From the NCBI GenBank assembly GCA_021397835.1, contig JAJFZO010000609.1, positions 13,580,001 through 13,644,000 on the forward strand: a stretch of DNA of 64,000 nt, written 5' to 3'. Below are positions 1 through 12,093 of the stretch, in pieces. The position numbers and the translations under genes were made by a program. Each line of letters begins with the position of its first letter. Within the stretch, counting starts at the first letter, position 1. Source of the DNA: Moringa oleifera. Taxonomy: Eukaryota > Streptophyta > Magnoliopsida > Brassicales > Moringaceae. Below the pieces are notes generated by a model that was not told the DNA's origin, ran no database searches, and saw nothing but the letters and a program-made list of their open reading frames with translations.

Positions 1-586
1 ACGCATCAGGGTTGAGGTTTCTTTGAAGTGGTGGATTAGTTACTGCCTATTAGCAAGAGTTTTCCAATCATTAAGGATCGCAAAAACATAGGGAAACATG
101 TGGATACAAGAAATGTCAACTGCAAGAAAGGAAAAAATCAATTAGAAACTATGAATTTGTCCTGCCTCTGCACCTTGCCTCGATTTTTTTCTTGAGAGAC
201 TAGTCCCTTCCACACATTTTTTAACGTTCTATTTATGCTAATCACATCCAGTACTCACTCTCAATCCACAAATCTCAAAATAGTACTAGTAATAATGCCC
301 CCTCCTCTCCCTCTCTCTCTCTCTCTCCACATATTTATTTTGGGAGATACACCCACATGATTTGTTCTTTACAAATCTTCCTTCTTCCTTCCAAATTGAG
401 AGAGAGAGAATATTCTTGATCTTTCTTCTGGGCATTGCCGGATCGGTTTATAAGCTGGGTTGTTCCCACTGCATAACTGCGTGAGCTTCTACTTCCTCTT
501 ATTGTTACGCCCTCTAAGCTTCTATTTTATTTTCCATGTTTCTTAATTTTAAATCTGAGTTTTGACAATTTCTGTTTCTCGGTAGC
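1..586 (+). promoter_or_regulatory. Upstream region and 5' leader of the ACR gene
   Basis: No coding exon is seen. A pyrimidine-rich CT run lies at about 301-328, directly followed by an AT-rich TATA-like stretch (catatttattt) near 330-340. This resembles a plant Y-patch and TATA arrangement. Purine-rich GA repeats follow near 398-410. The ACR start codon is at 587, so the leader would be roughly 200 bases or more, possibly with an intron. The transcription start is not determined by sequence alone. Confidence 0.4.
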
Positions 587-3032
587 ATGAAGAAAGTTTG
601 TTGGCCTTACTTTGACCCTGAATTTGATAGCCTCCCCGAGAGGATACACGGTCCCACGTAAGTACACACTTCTCAGATCGTTTCATATGGACCTTCCATT
701 CTTTTGATCATCAAGAAGAGGATTCTGAGCCGTCTGATGATACCACCCTTTTGCTGTCTTTCAGTTGCAGAGTTTCCATCGACAATGAAACCATGGAAGA
801 TTGCACCATAGTGAAGGTACCCACATGTCTTTGCTTAATATGATAAATATACAGAGAGAGAGAGAGAGAGAATTCATCTGCAGTCTGATTAATTTGAAGC
901 CAATGGAACCGATGGTACGATATGATGGAACAGGTAGACAGCGTGAAGAAGCAGGGTCTCCTCCTGGAAGTGGTGCAAGTTTTGACAGACGCGAACCTTA
1001 CAATCTCAAAGGGCTACATTTCCTGCGACGGAGGCTGGTTCATGGACGGTATGTCTCTATCAACATATCAACTTGATATATGACATATCACGTTTTGAAT
1101 TGCTAGGTCATTAATCTATAAACATGGTTGCAGTTTTCCATGTCAAAGACGAGCATGGCGACAAGCTTATAGACCAACGAGTCATTAACTATATCCAGCA
1201 GGTGAGCCTTATCACAGTTCAAGGATTGCTGATTAGCTTGACGAGTAATATGCAAGCTAAACCAGAAGGACTTAGGGTTCATATATATGTATGTATGCAG
1301 GCAATTGGTACAACAAGGGAGATCCCTTACCCGGCCAAGGCTAAGACCTTTGCCAACGATGTGAATATGGAAAATTTGCAGCCATCATCACCGCCGTCGC
1401 GATCGTCAACATCATCGTCCTCCGGTCATCATGATGATGACGATGAGCACCCCAGCCCGAGCGAGCACACCGCTATAGAGATGACTGGCACAGACCGTCC
1501 GGGCCTCTTCTCCGAGATATCAGCAGCTCTAGCGGATCTCCATTGCAACATCATCGAAGCCCACGCGTGGAGCCACAACGCTTGCCTTGCCTGCGTCGCC
1601 TACATCTCGGATCAGTCGACCCACAACCCAATTGACGACCCCCACCGCCTCGCCACCATAGAGGACCACCTCACCACCGTGCTACGTGCCACTGCCTCCC
1701 CAACGCCCACCGGGACCCATATCAGCCCAAAAGAGGTCATGACCGCCGGTCTCGAAGGCACCAATGTTGTAACTAACGTGGAAAGGCGGTTGCACCAGCT
1801 CATGCTCTCCGTTAGGGATTTCGACGGCCCGTGTGAGCCCGCCCGCCCGTCTTCTTCGTCGTCGACGACGAGTAGAAGATCAGGGTTAGACGTTGGAAAT
1901 GATGAGGATGTAAGGAGGACGGTGGTGTCGATCGAAAACTGCGAGGAAAGGAGGTATTCGATCGTAAGCGTGGAATGCAAGGATCGGCCAAGGCTCATGT
2001 TTGATACTGTGTGCACGCTGACCGACATGCAGTATGTGATCTTCCATGCTTCCATTAGCTCTCATGGAGGTTTTGCCTACCAGGTATGGGAAACACCTTC
2101 AAAACTACCCAGTTTCCTCTGTATGCATGAACTTTGCCTTCTCTTCTCTTCATAACTTCAAATACGAGACGATGGATTACACTTGGATATAAGAATTATT
2201 CAACTCCTGGGCAGAATCAATGAGCACTGTGATTTTCTTGAATTACAGGAATACTTTATCCGACATATGGACGGTCGTGCACTGAGCACAGAGAGTGAGA
2301 AAGAACGAGTAACAAAGTGCTTAGAGGCTGCCATAGAACGCCGTGTTTGTGAGGTAACTTACCATTATTAAGAAAATAATGATCCTCAAACTGGCAGATA
2401 GAATATCTGACATCTACCATGATCATACGATTTTAAATTAGTGATTTATTTTAAATTTTGAGTTAAATTTTAATTAAATAAAATAATATGATCATGAGAT
2501 CATGATTAATAATAAAACGAACAATAATTTGTGAAGTGTTTATACCTGTAACTTACATAAAAGCAAAGACTGAGTTCATATAATCATTTTCATTATCATC
2601 ATTTCTATGATCAACCTGTCTTTTTTTTGTTCTTTGTAGGGGTTTACATATTAAACTTTATAGTAAGTGCCATTCATGCTTCTGTTGCAGGGTGTGAGAG
2701 TAGAACTATGGGCAGAAAATAGGGTAGGGTTGCTGTCTGATATAACTCGGGTGCTCCGGGAGAACGGACTCACTGTAGTTCGAGCAGATGTAGCAACACA
2801 AGGAGAGAAGGCAGTGAATGCTTTCTATGTGAGAGACATTTCGGGGAACAAAATAGATATGGAATTTGTGGAGTCGGTGAAAAGAGAGATGGGTCCGATA
2901 CATCTTTATGTCAAAAACGACTTGGATGATAGGACGAGTCCAAGCTCATCACAAGCGTCACGTTTCTCCATCGGAGACATGCTTAAATCTCAGATCGAAC
3001 GCTTCTCTCACTCTTTCATTCCCATTAGATGA
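587..3032 (+). CDS. ACR2: ACT domain-containing protein of the ACR family (four ACT domains), ACR1/ACR2-like
   Basis: Seven exons join in frame: 587-657, 765-816, 934-1048, 1134-1201, 1301-2083, 2249-2353, 2691-3032, giving 511 residues and a TGA stop. The start MKKVCWPYFDPEF is typical of ACR1/ACR2. Four ACT modules are visible: about residues 33-110, 157-235 (core GTDRPGLFSEISAAL), 315-370 (core CKDRPRLMFDTV) and 399-470 (core ENRVGLLSDITRVL). ACT domains bind amino acids as small-molecule regulators, and ACR proteins are thought to be amino-acid sensors, with ligands mostly unproven. A low-complexity Ser, then His/Asp-rich linker (residues about 131-152) lies between ACT1 and ACT2, and a second Ser/Arg stretch precedes ACT3. 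All introns are GT-AG. A broken partial copy lies at 15075-20500. Confidence 0.93.
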
Positions 3033-3393
3033 TTTGTGTATATAGTAGGCTGCTTACTTTCAGTAGTATAATTTGTACAAAAAAAAAAAAAAAAGGAAGT
3101 CTAGGATTGTAAGTAAGATGGAAGATTAAACAGCACACTGTTCCCTTGCATCTCTCAGACTAAAGTCAATGATATCAAGAAGTTTTAGTCTTATACTGTT
3201 TGCCTATTGACAGCCGTGTAAGTTCCATATCTGTTTCCTATCAGCTGACATATTGGTTCATTACTCATAATAAGCTCACAACGCAAAGCATATACTAGTT
3301 TATCTCTTTACATCTAATTAAAAGCACAACCCACATATGTATAAAAAGCGGCCATACGAAAGAAACGTACATTCGAAGTACTTGACTGCAGCT
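3033..3393. other. Convergent intergenic spacer
   Basis: This spacer separates the 3' end of ACR (+) from the 3' end of GT47-A (-). It contains a poly-A run at 3079-3094, probably near the ACR 3' UTR end. No exon is seen. Its right part, from about 3134, has a recognisable copy at 20521-20810 in duplication unit 2, which helps place the junction of the deletion in the second ACR copy. Confidence 0.6.
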
Positions 3394-6300
3394 CTATTTG
3401 AATCCGAGTTTTACATTAATTCTCCTGAGCCATACCGAGTGCAGTATCATATGAAACACATAGAATCTCTTGGTGGGTTGATTCCACTGAAAATGTCTAC
3501 GCACAACTCTTAAACCATTCTTGAGCCTCTTATACTTCTTTTCAGGAACTGCCATTAAGATCTCTTTTAGCTTAGGGATCTCTGACACCTCAACCTGTAT
3601 GGAAAAAGCCTCCCATTGCAAGACATCACTAAATGGCAGTACATAATGCTCAGACAGAATCACAGGCACACATTCAGCATATATGGCCTCAACAATTCGA
3701 GGACTAGCCACTTCATAACCACTAGGACATAGACAAAACTTGGACTGTAGCATAAACGAATAGTAGTCTAGACCTTCAGGGAGGTATTCATAAACCGGCA
3801 TATCACTGTCACTGCCCTTCCAGTGTTGGAGGAGGATGGAGCGAATTGACCCATGGAGTCCACCTGCAAAGAATGCTAGGAACGGTCGGGAGACGTCGGG
3901 CTGTGGAGAGGTGAGGAGTTTGTCGGATATCTCACCTCCGTAGAGGCGAATTTCAGGGATGGTTGCGTCCTTTTGTGGGTTGAAGCCTTCGGAGGTGTTG
4001 GCATTACACAACACCCGGATTGATGTGTTGTAGAGGAAAGGGTCAGCCTGGGATGCATGAGGGCCCTGCAATGCGAGACAACAAATTTTATGTTAACTGT
4101 ACGCTCCTAGCAGTAGATATTGTGGAAAGTATCAAGTTTCCCATGGTTGTTGGGGGTGGTTCAATTTTGCTTCATCATCCTCCATACCTGTGACCTTGAG
4201 GACGAATAAGTATGAAAAACAGAACAAACCCGGCTTCAAAAGGGATGGTTTTTATGTAACATTGCAAGCCATATGACTGTACTTGTCATCTATCTTACAT
4301 CCACACAAGGAAAAAGATGAACAGATTGAGCTCAATTTTCATGACTCGTGAGTCTAATTCCCAAAACTATCCTGTGTTGTTGTTGCACATTTCTTTATCC
4401 ATTGCCACATAGTCATTGTGTTTTTTGCGACTTCATCATTCACATTGGCACGTAATGATCATTGGGTTGGGAGCATCTAATACAAGCACATGTAAGATGA
4501 TATGCTAGCCACATATTCGAAGGGAAGAACGGTGCGTCAATTAATCCTTTGGAACAAAGGAAATAAAATTAAAAACAAAAACAGAAAAAGCGTAAAGAGA
4601 GACGGGAAATTAAGGCCAAAGGGCAACTCACCCAGTCATGACAAGCAAGCATGAAGTGGTCAGCTCCATTAGTTCTATTCCAAAAAGGGTACTTGGTCGA
4701 TACCACTTTCACATAATCAGACACAAATTGCCTCAATGGTGTGATGTCAAAAGAGAGTGGCACGTACATATACTTGACCATCCAGGCGACGCTAAACGGC
4801 ATAAAGTAAACGTGAGCTGCATGTGGATCCTTCGTTCTAAACCGTTTGGCTCCGTGCTGCATCTCATGTATGAACCTCCCTTCAGTGGTATATATATCCT
4901 TGCATGGCCCATCATGCACAATTGGGGGGTCCCCTTCTGTATACACATAAACTTTGAATCTCCTCTCCATCTCTCGATAACTCCTGAAATAATAATACCA
5001 TAGGAGAATAATGTGTCATTAAGGTTTTGCTATAGCATAGCTGTACAAACAAATACATAAAAATTTTGGCTCCTAGATAAAAAATTTGTTATTCTCCATG
5101 GCATGTGATTCCAGCACCCTTTCGGGCTACTGCATGTTAGGGAAAGAAAGTTGACATAGCAAGGAATACTATACATATTATGTAGAAATAAGCAGGCGTC
5201 ATGCATCAGAATTAGAGTCTAAGGCTCCAAAATCATTGCATGCAGATTCTAATGGTAGCAGAAATGGCAATATGATAACATGACATTCCTATAATTGTGG
5301 AGTCCTAATTTCAGTTACTAAAATAATAAGGTGAGCTCAGCAGTGGTTATCTCACTATTAATTAATCATAAGGGAAAAGTTACCTACTAATGAAAAAATC
5401 CCATATGGCTAGCACAGTCAATTCCCTTGTCTCCTTTCCAGCACCAAAATAGTTTTAACTTTTAATCTTTGAGGAATAACAATAAGCTAGGAATTATACA
5501 ACTTATACTGAAATTAAAAGAAAGTTTTCAATGATATAATCGGGGACATATGCACTAGGGAAAGTTCTGTGAATCAATCCTTTTGCTGCATTGAGCTCGA
5601 AGCAACAATCAATCAGATCAGTGGGGTGAGTTGATTGTGCTGTTCTTAATACTCGGTGGGGCTGGACCATTTTTATTTCCACTACAAGCGTGCTTCTTTC
5701 ACTTCTCTGGAAAAGGATAGTGGTAAGGAATGGCCAATTACGCCTTCCACTTTATAATAAGTAGCAGCACGGTCGCTATGATGATAATACGAGTGTGAAA
5801 TATGAACTGTGAAAAGGATTCCAGTGAGTTTGAATGTGCGCACTCCACATTGTTTGCGTCATTCATAACTATTCCCCTATGATACATACACATTACGCAC
5901 ACAGAACAGGATGTTGGAGTGCATAATTAATTTTCTATTTGGTTGTCCTTCGAAGCAAAGCTGTCCGAAAAGCTTTAGAGGTCTTTAAAAAACATAGTTA
6001 TTGCCAGAAATTAATTTTTTATTGACTACACCATCATACTTTCAATATCTTTCCTAGAAAAGAACCATCCAGAAAAGGCTTACCGATAGAATGCTCTGGG
6101 GTTGCGATACACTTTTCCAGTAGGAATATCACTGTCGTTTTTGATGGTTATAGAGACCTGTTGAACCAAAGTATAGTTTAGAATGGAAGCTCGCGCTCTG
6201 GCCAGTCCTTGTTCAAGCTCTCGTTGTCTGCTAAGCTTCTTGATTTTCCTCTGTGATGCAGTATCGGAGCATTAATCAAGCCTTATCAATAAAATTTTTG

Positions 6301-6910
6301 AACCGGCTTTATAGGGAGCTGGATGGATATTGAATAATCCCAAATTCACGGCCATGAAACTTAATCTGATTTTGGCTTGACAATAAAAAAACAACAGTAA
6401 ATAAGCTAAGAATTTTTCAGAGATAAAGCAATACTCCCTCGATTCTCAGAAAAACTTTAGGCAGTAGGAGATGCGTTTTATACATAGATTAATCAAACTT
6501 CATTCCTCTATTCTTGCTTTCGGACGCATAATTAAAACCGCACAGTTAAAAGTCGATCTTATATCCATTTATTCTTTTCATTTCTCAGTTCATAAATATA
6601 AAAGATTGACATGTTTGTGTCTCTGTTGAGAGAGAAAGAGAGAGAGAGTTAAACTTACTGCAACAGTTTTGTTTCTGGTTCGCTTCATGAAAAGATGATC
6701 TGCTAACCCACCAGAAGTAACGGCTCTGATCTGATCAGAAGCGGAAACGACGCTTCTCTGTAATTCATCCAAGGGAACCGAGTATTCAAATTTCAAAGCA
6801 GAGGTGTTGATGAATGAGCTTAAATGACCAGAGACCATGAAAAACACCGCGATGGATACTAGGAATAGCAAAGAGAACAGAAACAGTGAAAGTCCATGGT
6901 TACTCTCCAT
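3394..6910 (-). CDS. GT47 exostosin-family glycosyltransferase, copy GT47-A (intact)
   Basis: Four exons on the minus strand (6910-6659, 6250-6084, 4983-4632, 4065-3394) join in phase to 480 residues. The start chosen is the ATG at 6910. Residues about 6-28 form one hydrophobic segment, so this should be a type II Golgi membrane protein with a short cytosolic tail. A stem region precedes the exostosin domain, about residues 145-430. Typical plant GT47 signatures are visible: RFKVYVYTEGDPP, an ADHF motif before exon 4, LAFFAGG, and [16 protein letters not shown] with [13 protein letters not shown] downstream. The family transfers sugars during cell-wall polysaccharide or glycoprotein synthesis; donor and acceptor are unknown here. 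It resembles probable glycosyltransferases At5g25310, At5g11130 and At5g20260. The second copy at 20811-24351 is broken. Confidence 0.9.
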
Positions 6911-7847
6911 TTCCAAGTTCTTCCTCTATAAAGAACCAGAGCAGTAGTGTTTGTTTTGTGAGGAGAGAGAGAGAATGTGCGTGTGTGTGTGTTCAGGGTT
7001 CTGTTAGTGATTGAAAAGGCCGGGAGAAAATTTGAGGAAATACCGGTGGAGAGGTGATGAAATGACGGGTTTACCCCTGGAAATGACAAAAGACCAGCTG
7101 GGCGTATTTCAAATTCCGTTACTCTGGAGAACTTGGTAACCCTTTCTCCCTCCATACTAAGAATTAAAATGAATGACCACATTTAAAACGTTCCTCCCAA
7201 AGGATAAGCAATCTATTTTTTCCGAAATTAAAAAAATTGCATAACCAATTCTTATCAAATTATATGCATCTGATGAGAAAATAACTACACAACTTGCAAA
7301 TTACTGACCATTGAACACACGCATTGTCTCAATATCAACCATCTTGAAAATTAAAAAATATTCATAGCACAACGTCATGACGTCACTTCAAACTGATACT
7401 TCTTAAACATTAATAATGACGAAAAGATATTTGAAATTGACGTTTTGAATTAATATCCGAAACATCAAATAAAACACCCGATTTCACACACTTCCTTTGC
7501 AGTGAATATAACCCAACTGAAAAGCAAACAAAAATTATCAAATGCCGTGAAAACTTACTGTCTTTCTTTAATAAGAAACATTTATTTGTTTTTCATTAAT
7601 TTCAAGTCGAATCTGATATTTTATTTGTCTTACGTGGATATTTAACATCAACATATATAATTAACTTATTATAGAATTTATTGATAAAAATAATTTTAAA
7701 AAATTCTCTTATCACAAAATTAATTTAACATTATTAAATTACATATATATATATTTTTTTGCTGTGAAGATGATCATGCCCTCACTCACATGTGAGGATA
7801 AAACCTTCTTTTTGATCTGACATCAGAGCACACACATTAATCTTTGC
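6911..7847. other. Upstream region of GT47-A
   Basis: This AT-rich upstream DNA of the minus-strand GT47-A gene has no exon. The first about 175 bases are shared with the unit-2 copy (24352-24530). They include a GA-rich tract and a short GT microsatellite near 6960-6990, probably the 5' leader. From about 7088 to 7847 the sequence has no counterpart in unit 2, where a junction of only about 25 bases replaces it. Confidence 0.5.
7372..7385. promoter_or_regulatory. Palindromic bZIP/as-1-like site upstream of GT47-A
   Basis: ACGTCATGACGTCA contains two overlapping TGACGTCA-type half-palindromes. This is the kind of sequence bound by TGA and related plant bZIP factors. It lies about 465 bases upstream of the GT47-A start codon and falls in the segment absent from the broken unit-2 copy. 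Function is inferred from the motif only. Confidence 0.35.
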
Positions 7848-8280
7848 TGCTACTCAACAAACGATCATGTCACTCCTTGTTTTTTAACCCATTTGTAAAT
7901 TCATTTTTTTTTACTGCAAATTACTTGTCAAATATAACGGAAAACAATAATATTTTCTACATCAATTAGGTTTTTTATTTTTTTATTGGATTTTAACATT
8001 CTTGAAGTGACTTGTATGCGTTGATTGGAAGAATATTTTTAGTGGTTTTCATGCTTTGAGTGATGCTATTCGATGAGAAAAATAATTAATCCGATAAAGA
8101 ACAGGTAATGAGACTAAACCGATTCTTTTAAATTTCTTTCCAAATTTATAATAAATGATTCATTAGTTTTGGTTCATTCTTTTTTTTTCATTGATAGGTT
8201 TATGAATTTCTCTTCAGTTTTTTGTAATGGTCCAGAGGCAACCAAGACAAAAACCTAACCTTAAAATTTTCAAGTTTTTC

Positions 8281-9360
8281 TAAAGTCTATGTTATGGTTC
8301 ATGTGTAGAAAGTGACAAATAATGATACGTTTTTTGGGTTTTTTTATGGCTGAATTTATTTTTTTATGTGTGCTCATGTGAACTCTTTTAGGTCATTTTC
8401 AGATTTACATTAAACCCACTCAAAAAAATTATTTTTTTAAGATCTAGTGTTATATTAATACGCGATTCTTAGAATTAAATTATATAGATACATGTTAATT
8501 CTACGCATATCTAGTTAATCATTCTAAAATAATGAATTATTTGTGATGGTATTGGTGTGTTTGATGATATTGAATTTTTTTGAACCAATTTATTATCTTT
8601 TCAGCAAATGTCATAGTTGCTTATTTTGACTGATTTAAATTTATTGTATATAATATTATCTTATATATTGTTATATCGTGGAATCTTATTAACATGATAT
8701 GAAAAATATTGATAGTGATTTTTTACAAATAGAGCGTTACAATTTTTTAACTTTTTAAAAGTTTATTGTATGATACAGTTTTTGTTTATGTGCAAAAAGT
8801 GAAAATCAATGATACGTTTTTTAGATTTTTTTTGTGGGTAGATTCTTTATTTATGTGTGCGTTCATGTGAATCTTTTTAGGTCATTTTTGGATTTACATT
8901 GAACTAACGTAGAGAATTTATTTTTTTATAAGATTTAGTGTTATAGAATATGTAGTACCTCTTAATTTTGAAATATGCATATGCATGTTAGTTTTGTATA
9001 TACGTGGTTAGTTATTCTAAGTTATAGTTATTTTGTTTGCATTGATAGTAAATTATATGTGGCAATAGTAATGTGTGTTTGACGATAGTTAATTGTTTTA
9101 GAGTAACTTATTGCATTTTTAGCCTATTTTAACTGATTTAAACTAATTATATTTGAGTGGCTATATCGTGGAGTCTTGTTAACATAATGTGAAAAGTATT
9201 GATATTGATTTTTTACAAGTAGCCCTATAATTTTTAAGCTTGCTTAAAATTTATTTTTTGATAATGTTTTTGTTCATGTGCAGAAAATGAAAACCCATGA
9301 CACATTTTTTGAGTTTTTTTTTTTTTGGTATGGATAAGTTTATTTCCTGCGTGTGTTATC
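8281..9360 (+). repeat. Diverged tandem repeat, about 480-bp period
   Basis: A landmark string like gttcatgtgcagaaaatgaa, followed by atgatacgttttttg-type sequence and then a T-run, begins near 8298, 8783 and 9270. The DNA between landmarks also aligns, for example atcgtggaatcttattaaca near 8676 with atcgtggagtcttgttaaca near 9166. That gives two full diverged units and a partial third. Unit 2 of the large duplication has only one copy, near 25030. Confidence 0.6.
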
Positions 9361-10032
9361 ATACTTATTTTGGGTCGTGCACCATGCAAATATATCTATT
9401 TGCATTTGGTTGAGCAATGTGCAAAAATAAGTTAGTTATTTCTTTCATTATCATAATGATATCATTTTATAGATAAAAATAATTAATTAATTCATTTACG
9501 ACAATGATTTTGATTATATTTAAAGTGTTATTTTTCATGTGAAAGTAAATTAGCTAAGTTAATAGTGAATTTTTATCAAAAGTGAAAAAAATTAAATGTC
9601 ATTTTAATAAATGAATATGAATATCTAAGAGAGTCACAATATCTGTTCAACTTGATTTAAAATTTCTATATAAAAATAAAATTAATTGAAATAAATATGA
9701 AAGCGTGACATATAATAGATACATTGTCAAGCTTTTAATCTGACAAACTTTTATTAATAAACAACTATTCTATATAAATCAACATTGAACATAAAAATTT
9801 ATTAACAACATACACAACTCAATTTTTTTAATATCCTGACAATATTTCTTTGTTAATTTTTTTAATCATTCTAACAATATTCTCATGTACAAATTATTAA
9901 CCACGATTACAAATTATCATTTCATTAAACTTTCAAAAGTCACTACTACACATAACTTTTTAACCATCTCTTTATGCATATAGTTCATACATATGTAAAC
10001 TATATAAATTACTATGCATTGCAAATATCCCT

Positions 10033-10870
10033 ATGGTCAAATAAATAAAAAAATATTAAAGTTAAAAAATTAATAATTTATATTAAAAATAAAATCAATA
10101 TATTAAAAGATAAAATTGTAATACAATCAGTTTTATAAACAAAATTTAACTCAAATTAACATAAAGTAAGAAAATAAATATATACAAAATAAGAAAATAA
10201 ATTAGTACAAAATAAAGAAGCAAATCAAAATAAAATAAAAAATGAATCTATATACAAAATAAAAAACAAATCAAAACAAAATAAAGAAACAAATCAAAAT
10301 AAAATAAGGAATAAGTCAATTATAAATCAAGATTAGAAAATAAATTAAGATAGTTATAAAATAACAAATATGAATACTTCTTGATTTTTTCAACTAAATT
10401 TTTTTAATATTCTTCTTGCCGTTCTCAAACATATCCTATTCATTATCAACATTTTGAAGTCAGTAACTATTGCCACATTTAATAACATAACAGTAAAGCA
10501 TAATAACAAAGAAATTAGTGTCCATTAGGACTATTCTATGCTCAGTATAGCTGGGCTAAGTGCAGATGTTACTATGATCAAAATATTAAAAAAATTAATT
10601 TATATTTAAAATAAAACCAATTCACTAAGAGGCAAAATTGTAATACAATCAACTTTGTAAATAAAATTTAACTCAAGTTTATACAAAATAAGAAAAAATC
10701 ATTATAAAAAACAAATCAATATAAAATAAAAAACAAATCAGTATAAAGTAAGAAATAAGATAATTAAAAATCAAGATAATAAAACAAATCAAAATAGTTA
10801 AAAAATAACAAATATGAACATCTCTTGATTTTCTTAACTAAATTCTTTCATATTTTTCTTATTTCTATTA
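10033..10870 (+). repeat. Second pair of diverged direct repeats, about 0.5-kb period
   Basis: Two blocks, about 10033-10437 and 10574-10870, share the ordered landmarks aaaattgtaatacaatca, aaatttaactcaa and aacaaatatgaa followed by cttgatttt. Short internal repeats of a caaataaaat type occur inside the first block. No open frame of interest and no terminal inverted repeats are seen. This set is absent from unit 2. Confidence 0.55.
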
Positions 10871-12093
10871 AATATACTCTAATTTTTTATTATTTTATGA
10901 TTTAATTGCTATTTATTCATTGACAAATTAAGTTGTTATATCATAAATTGTTTTTCTACATCTTATATTTTTTTTAAAAAATAAGAAACCAAAAAATATA
11001 GGTTACTAATCAAAATTACAAGTCAGTACTTTGATTTACTATCAAATTTTAAAAAATTAGTATTGCACAAAATTGCTTAACCATCTCATTATGCATATAG
11101 TTTATATATAATCTTACTATCTCAACACAGCTCCAATAATTTTGCACTTTATATATAGTTCAAACTTTTAACCAAATCTTCGAAAAACATACACACTTTA
11201 CCAATTTCAATCATATTTTACAATCAAATATTATTACGAATGATTAAAAATTAAGAAATCTAACACGTTTTTTCAAAAATCATTCTCATTTGATACATAT
11301 AATAATAAAAACTAAATATCTATATCATATTTTTACCATACTTTTACAGTGACAGCAAGAAACATATGTTTTAGCGATAGGATATTCGGTATGGGTCTCT
11401 GATGGACTTTTCATTGTCACCGTTTTAGCAAAAATTCGTTCAATGATGAATGGCTGTTCGAGATGGTTGGCAACAAAGCGAGGGTGACAAGGTAAGAGCA
11501 GCAAGGTAAAGTGAGGCCGGTAAACTGAAAGCACAATGTGAGTGAGATGAAAAAATTGGGAGAAAAGGAAAAGGAATAAGTTCCGGGCGACAAGCAATGG
11601 AGATTTTGGGCGGAGTGTAAAATCTTTTCAAATTTTAATGAAAACCTATCATTATAGCCTTTGAATCAAAAATTATATCTGGGAGTATTACACAATTGAA
11701 AGTACACGTAAGATATATAAAAAAAATTAAATCATTTGTTAAAAAATTGTTTGATATTATTTTTTGTGTTTAAGTTAAAAACATATAAATTAATGGTGGT
11801 AGACATTTTCAAAAATCATAATTAAAACAAGGTTAAAAGCATTTACCCTTTATTATAATATATAGTTCACATAATTATATATTAACTTATATATATATAT
11901 ATATACATATATATATAGTTAACAACTTAAGAAATTAAGGAAGTTCTAATATTGGAAAAAGATAAACAAAATGTGATCATCCAGGGGTACCCACCACATA
12001 ATTTTAAATGAGGCTACGTATATAATAATTACACATGTATCAACCGATTATATATTATCCTCTATATGATCTCATATTGGTACAGCTTGCATC

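Larger units (their letters stand above)
7848..12093. other. Long AT-rich intergenic block of unit 1
   Basis: This is very AT-rich and I find no exons. The first 0.6 kb (7848-8460) matches 24557-25170 in unit 2. About 3.4 kb from 8460 to 11855 is absent there. It includes two sets of diverged direct repeats (8281-9360 and 10033-10870), a TA microsatellite at about 11889-11907, and a less AT-rich island at about 11340-11630 with no recognisable protein. It could be decayed transposon DNA, but no terminal repeats, target duplications or transposase are visible. Confidence 0.5.

Noticed and set aside
1612..2055. 147-codon open frame on the minus strand
   Set aside because: It lies fully antisense within ACR exon 5, which has clear ACT-domain coding on the plus strand; no recognisable domain in the antisense frame.
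6911..6916. Two-codon N-terminal extension of GT47-A
   Set aside because: It would start at TTG; the first ATG is at 6910. The same applies to the copy at 24351.
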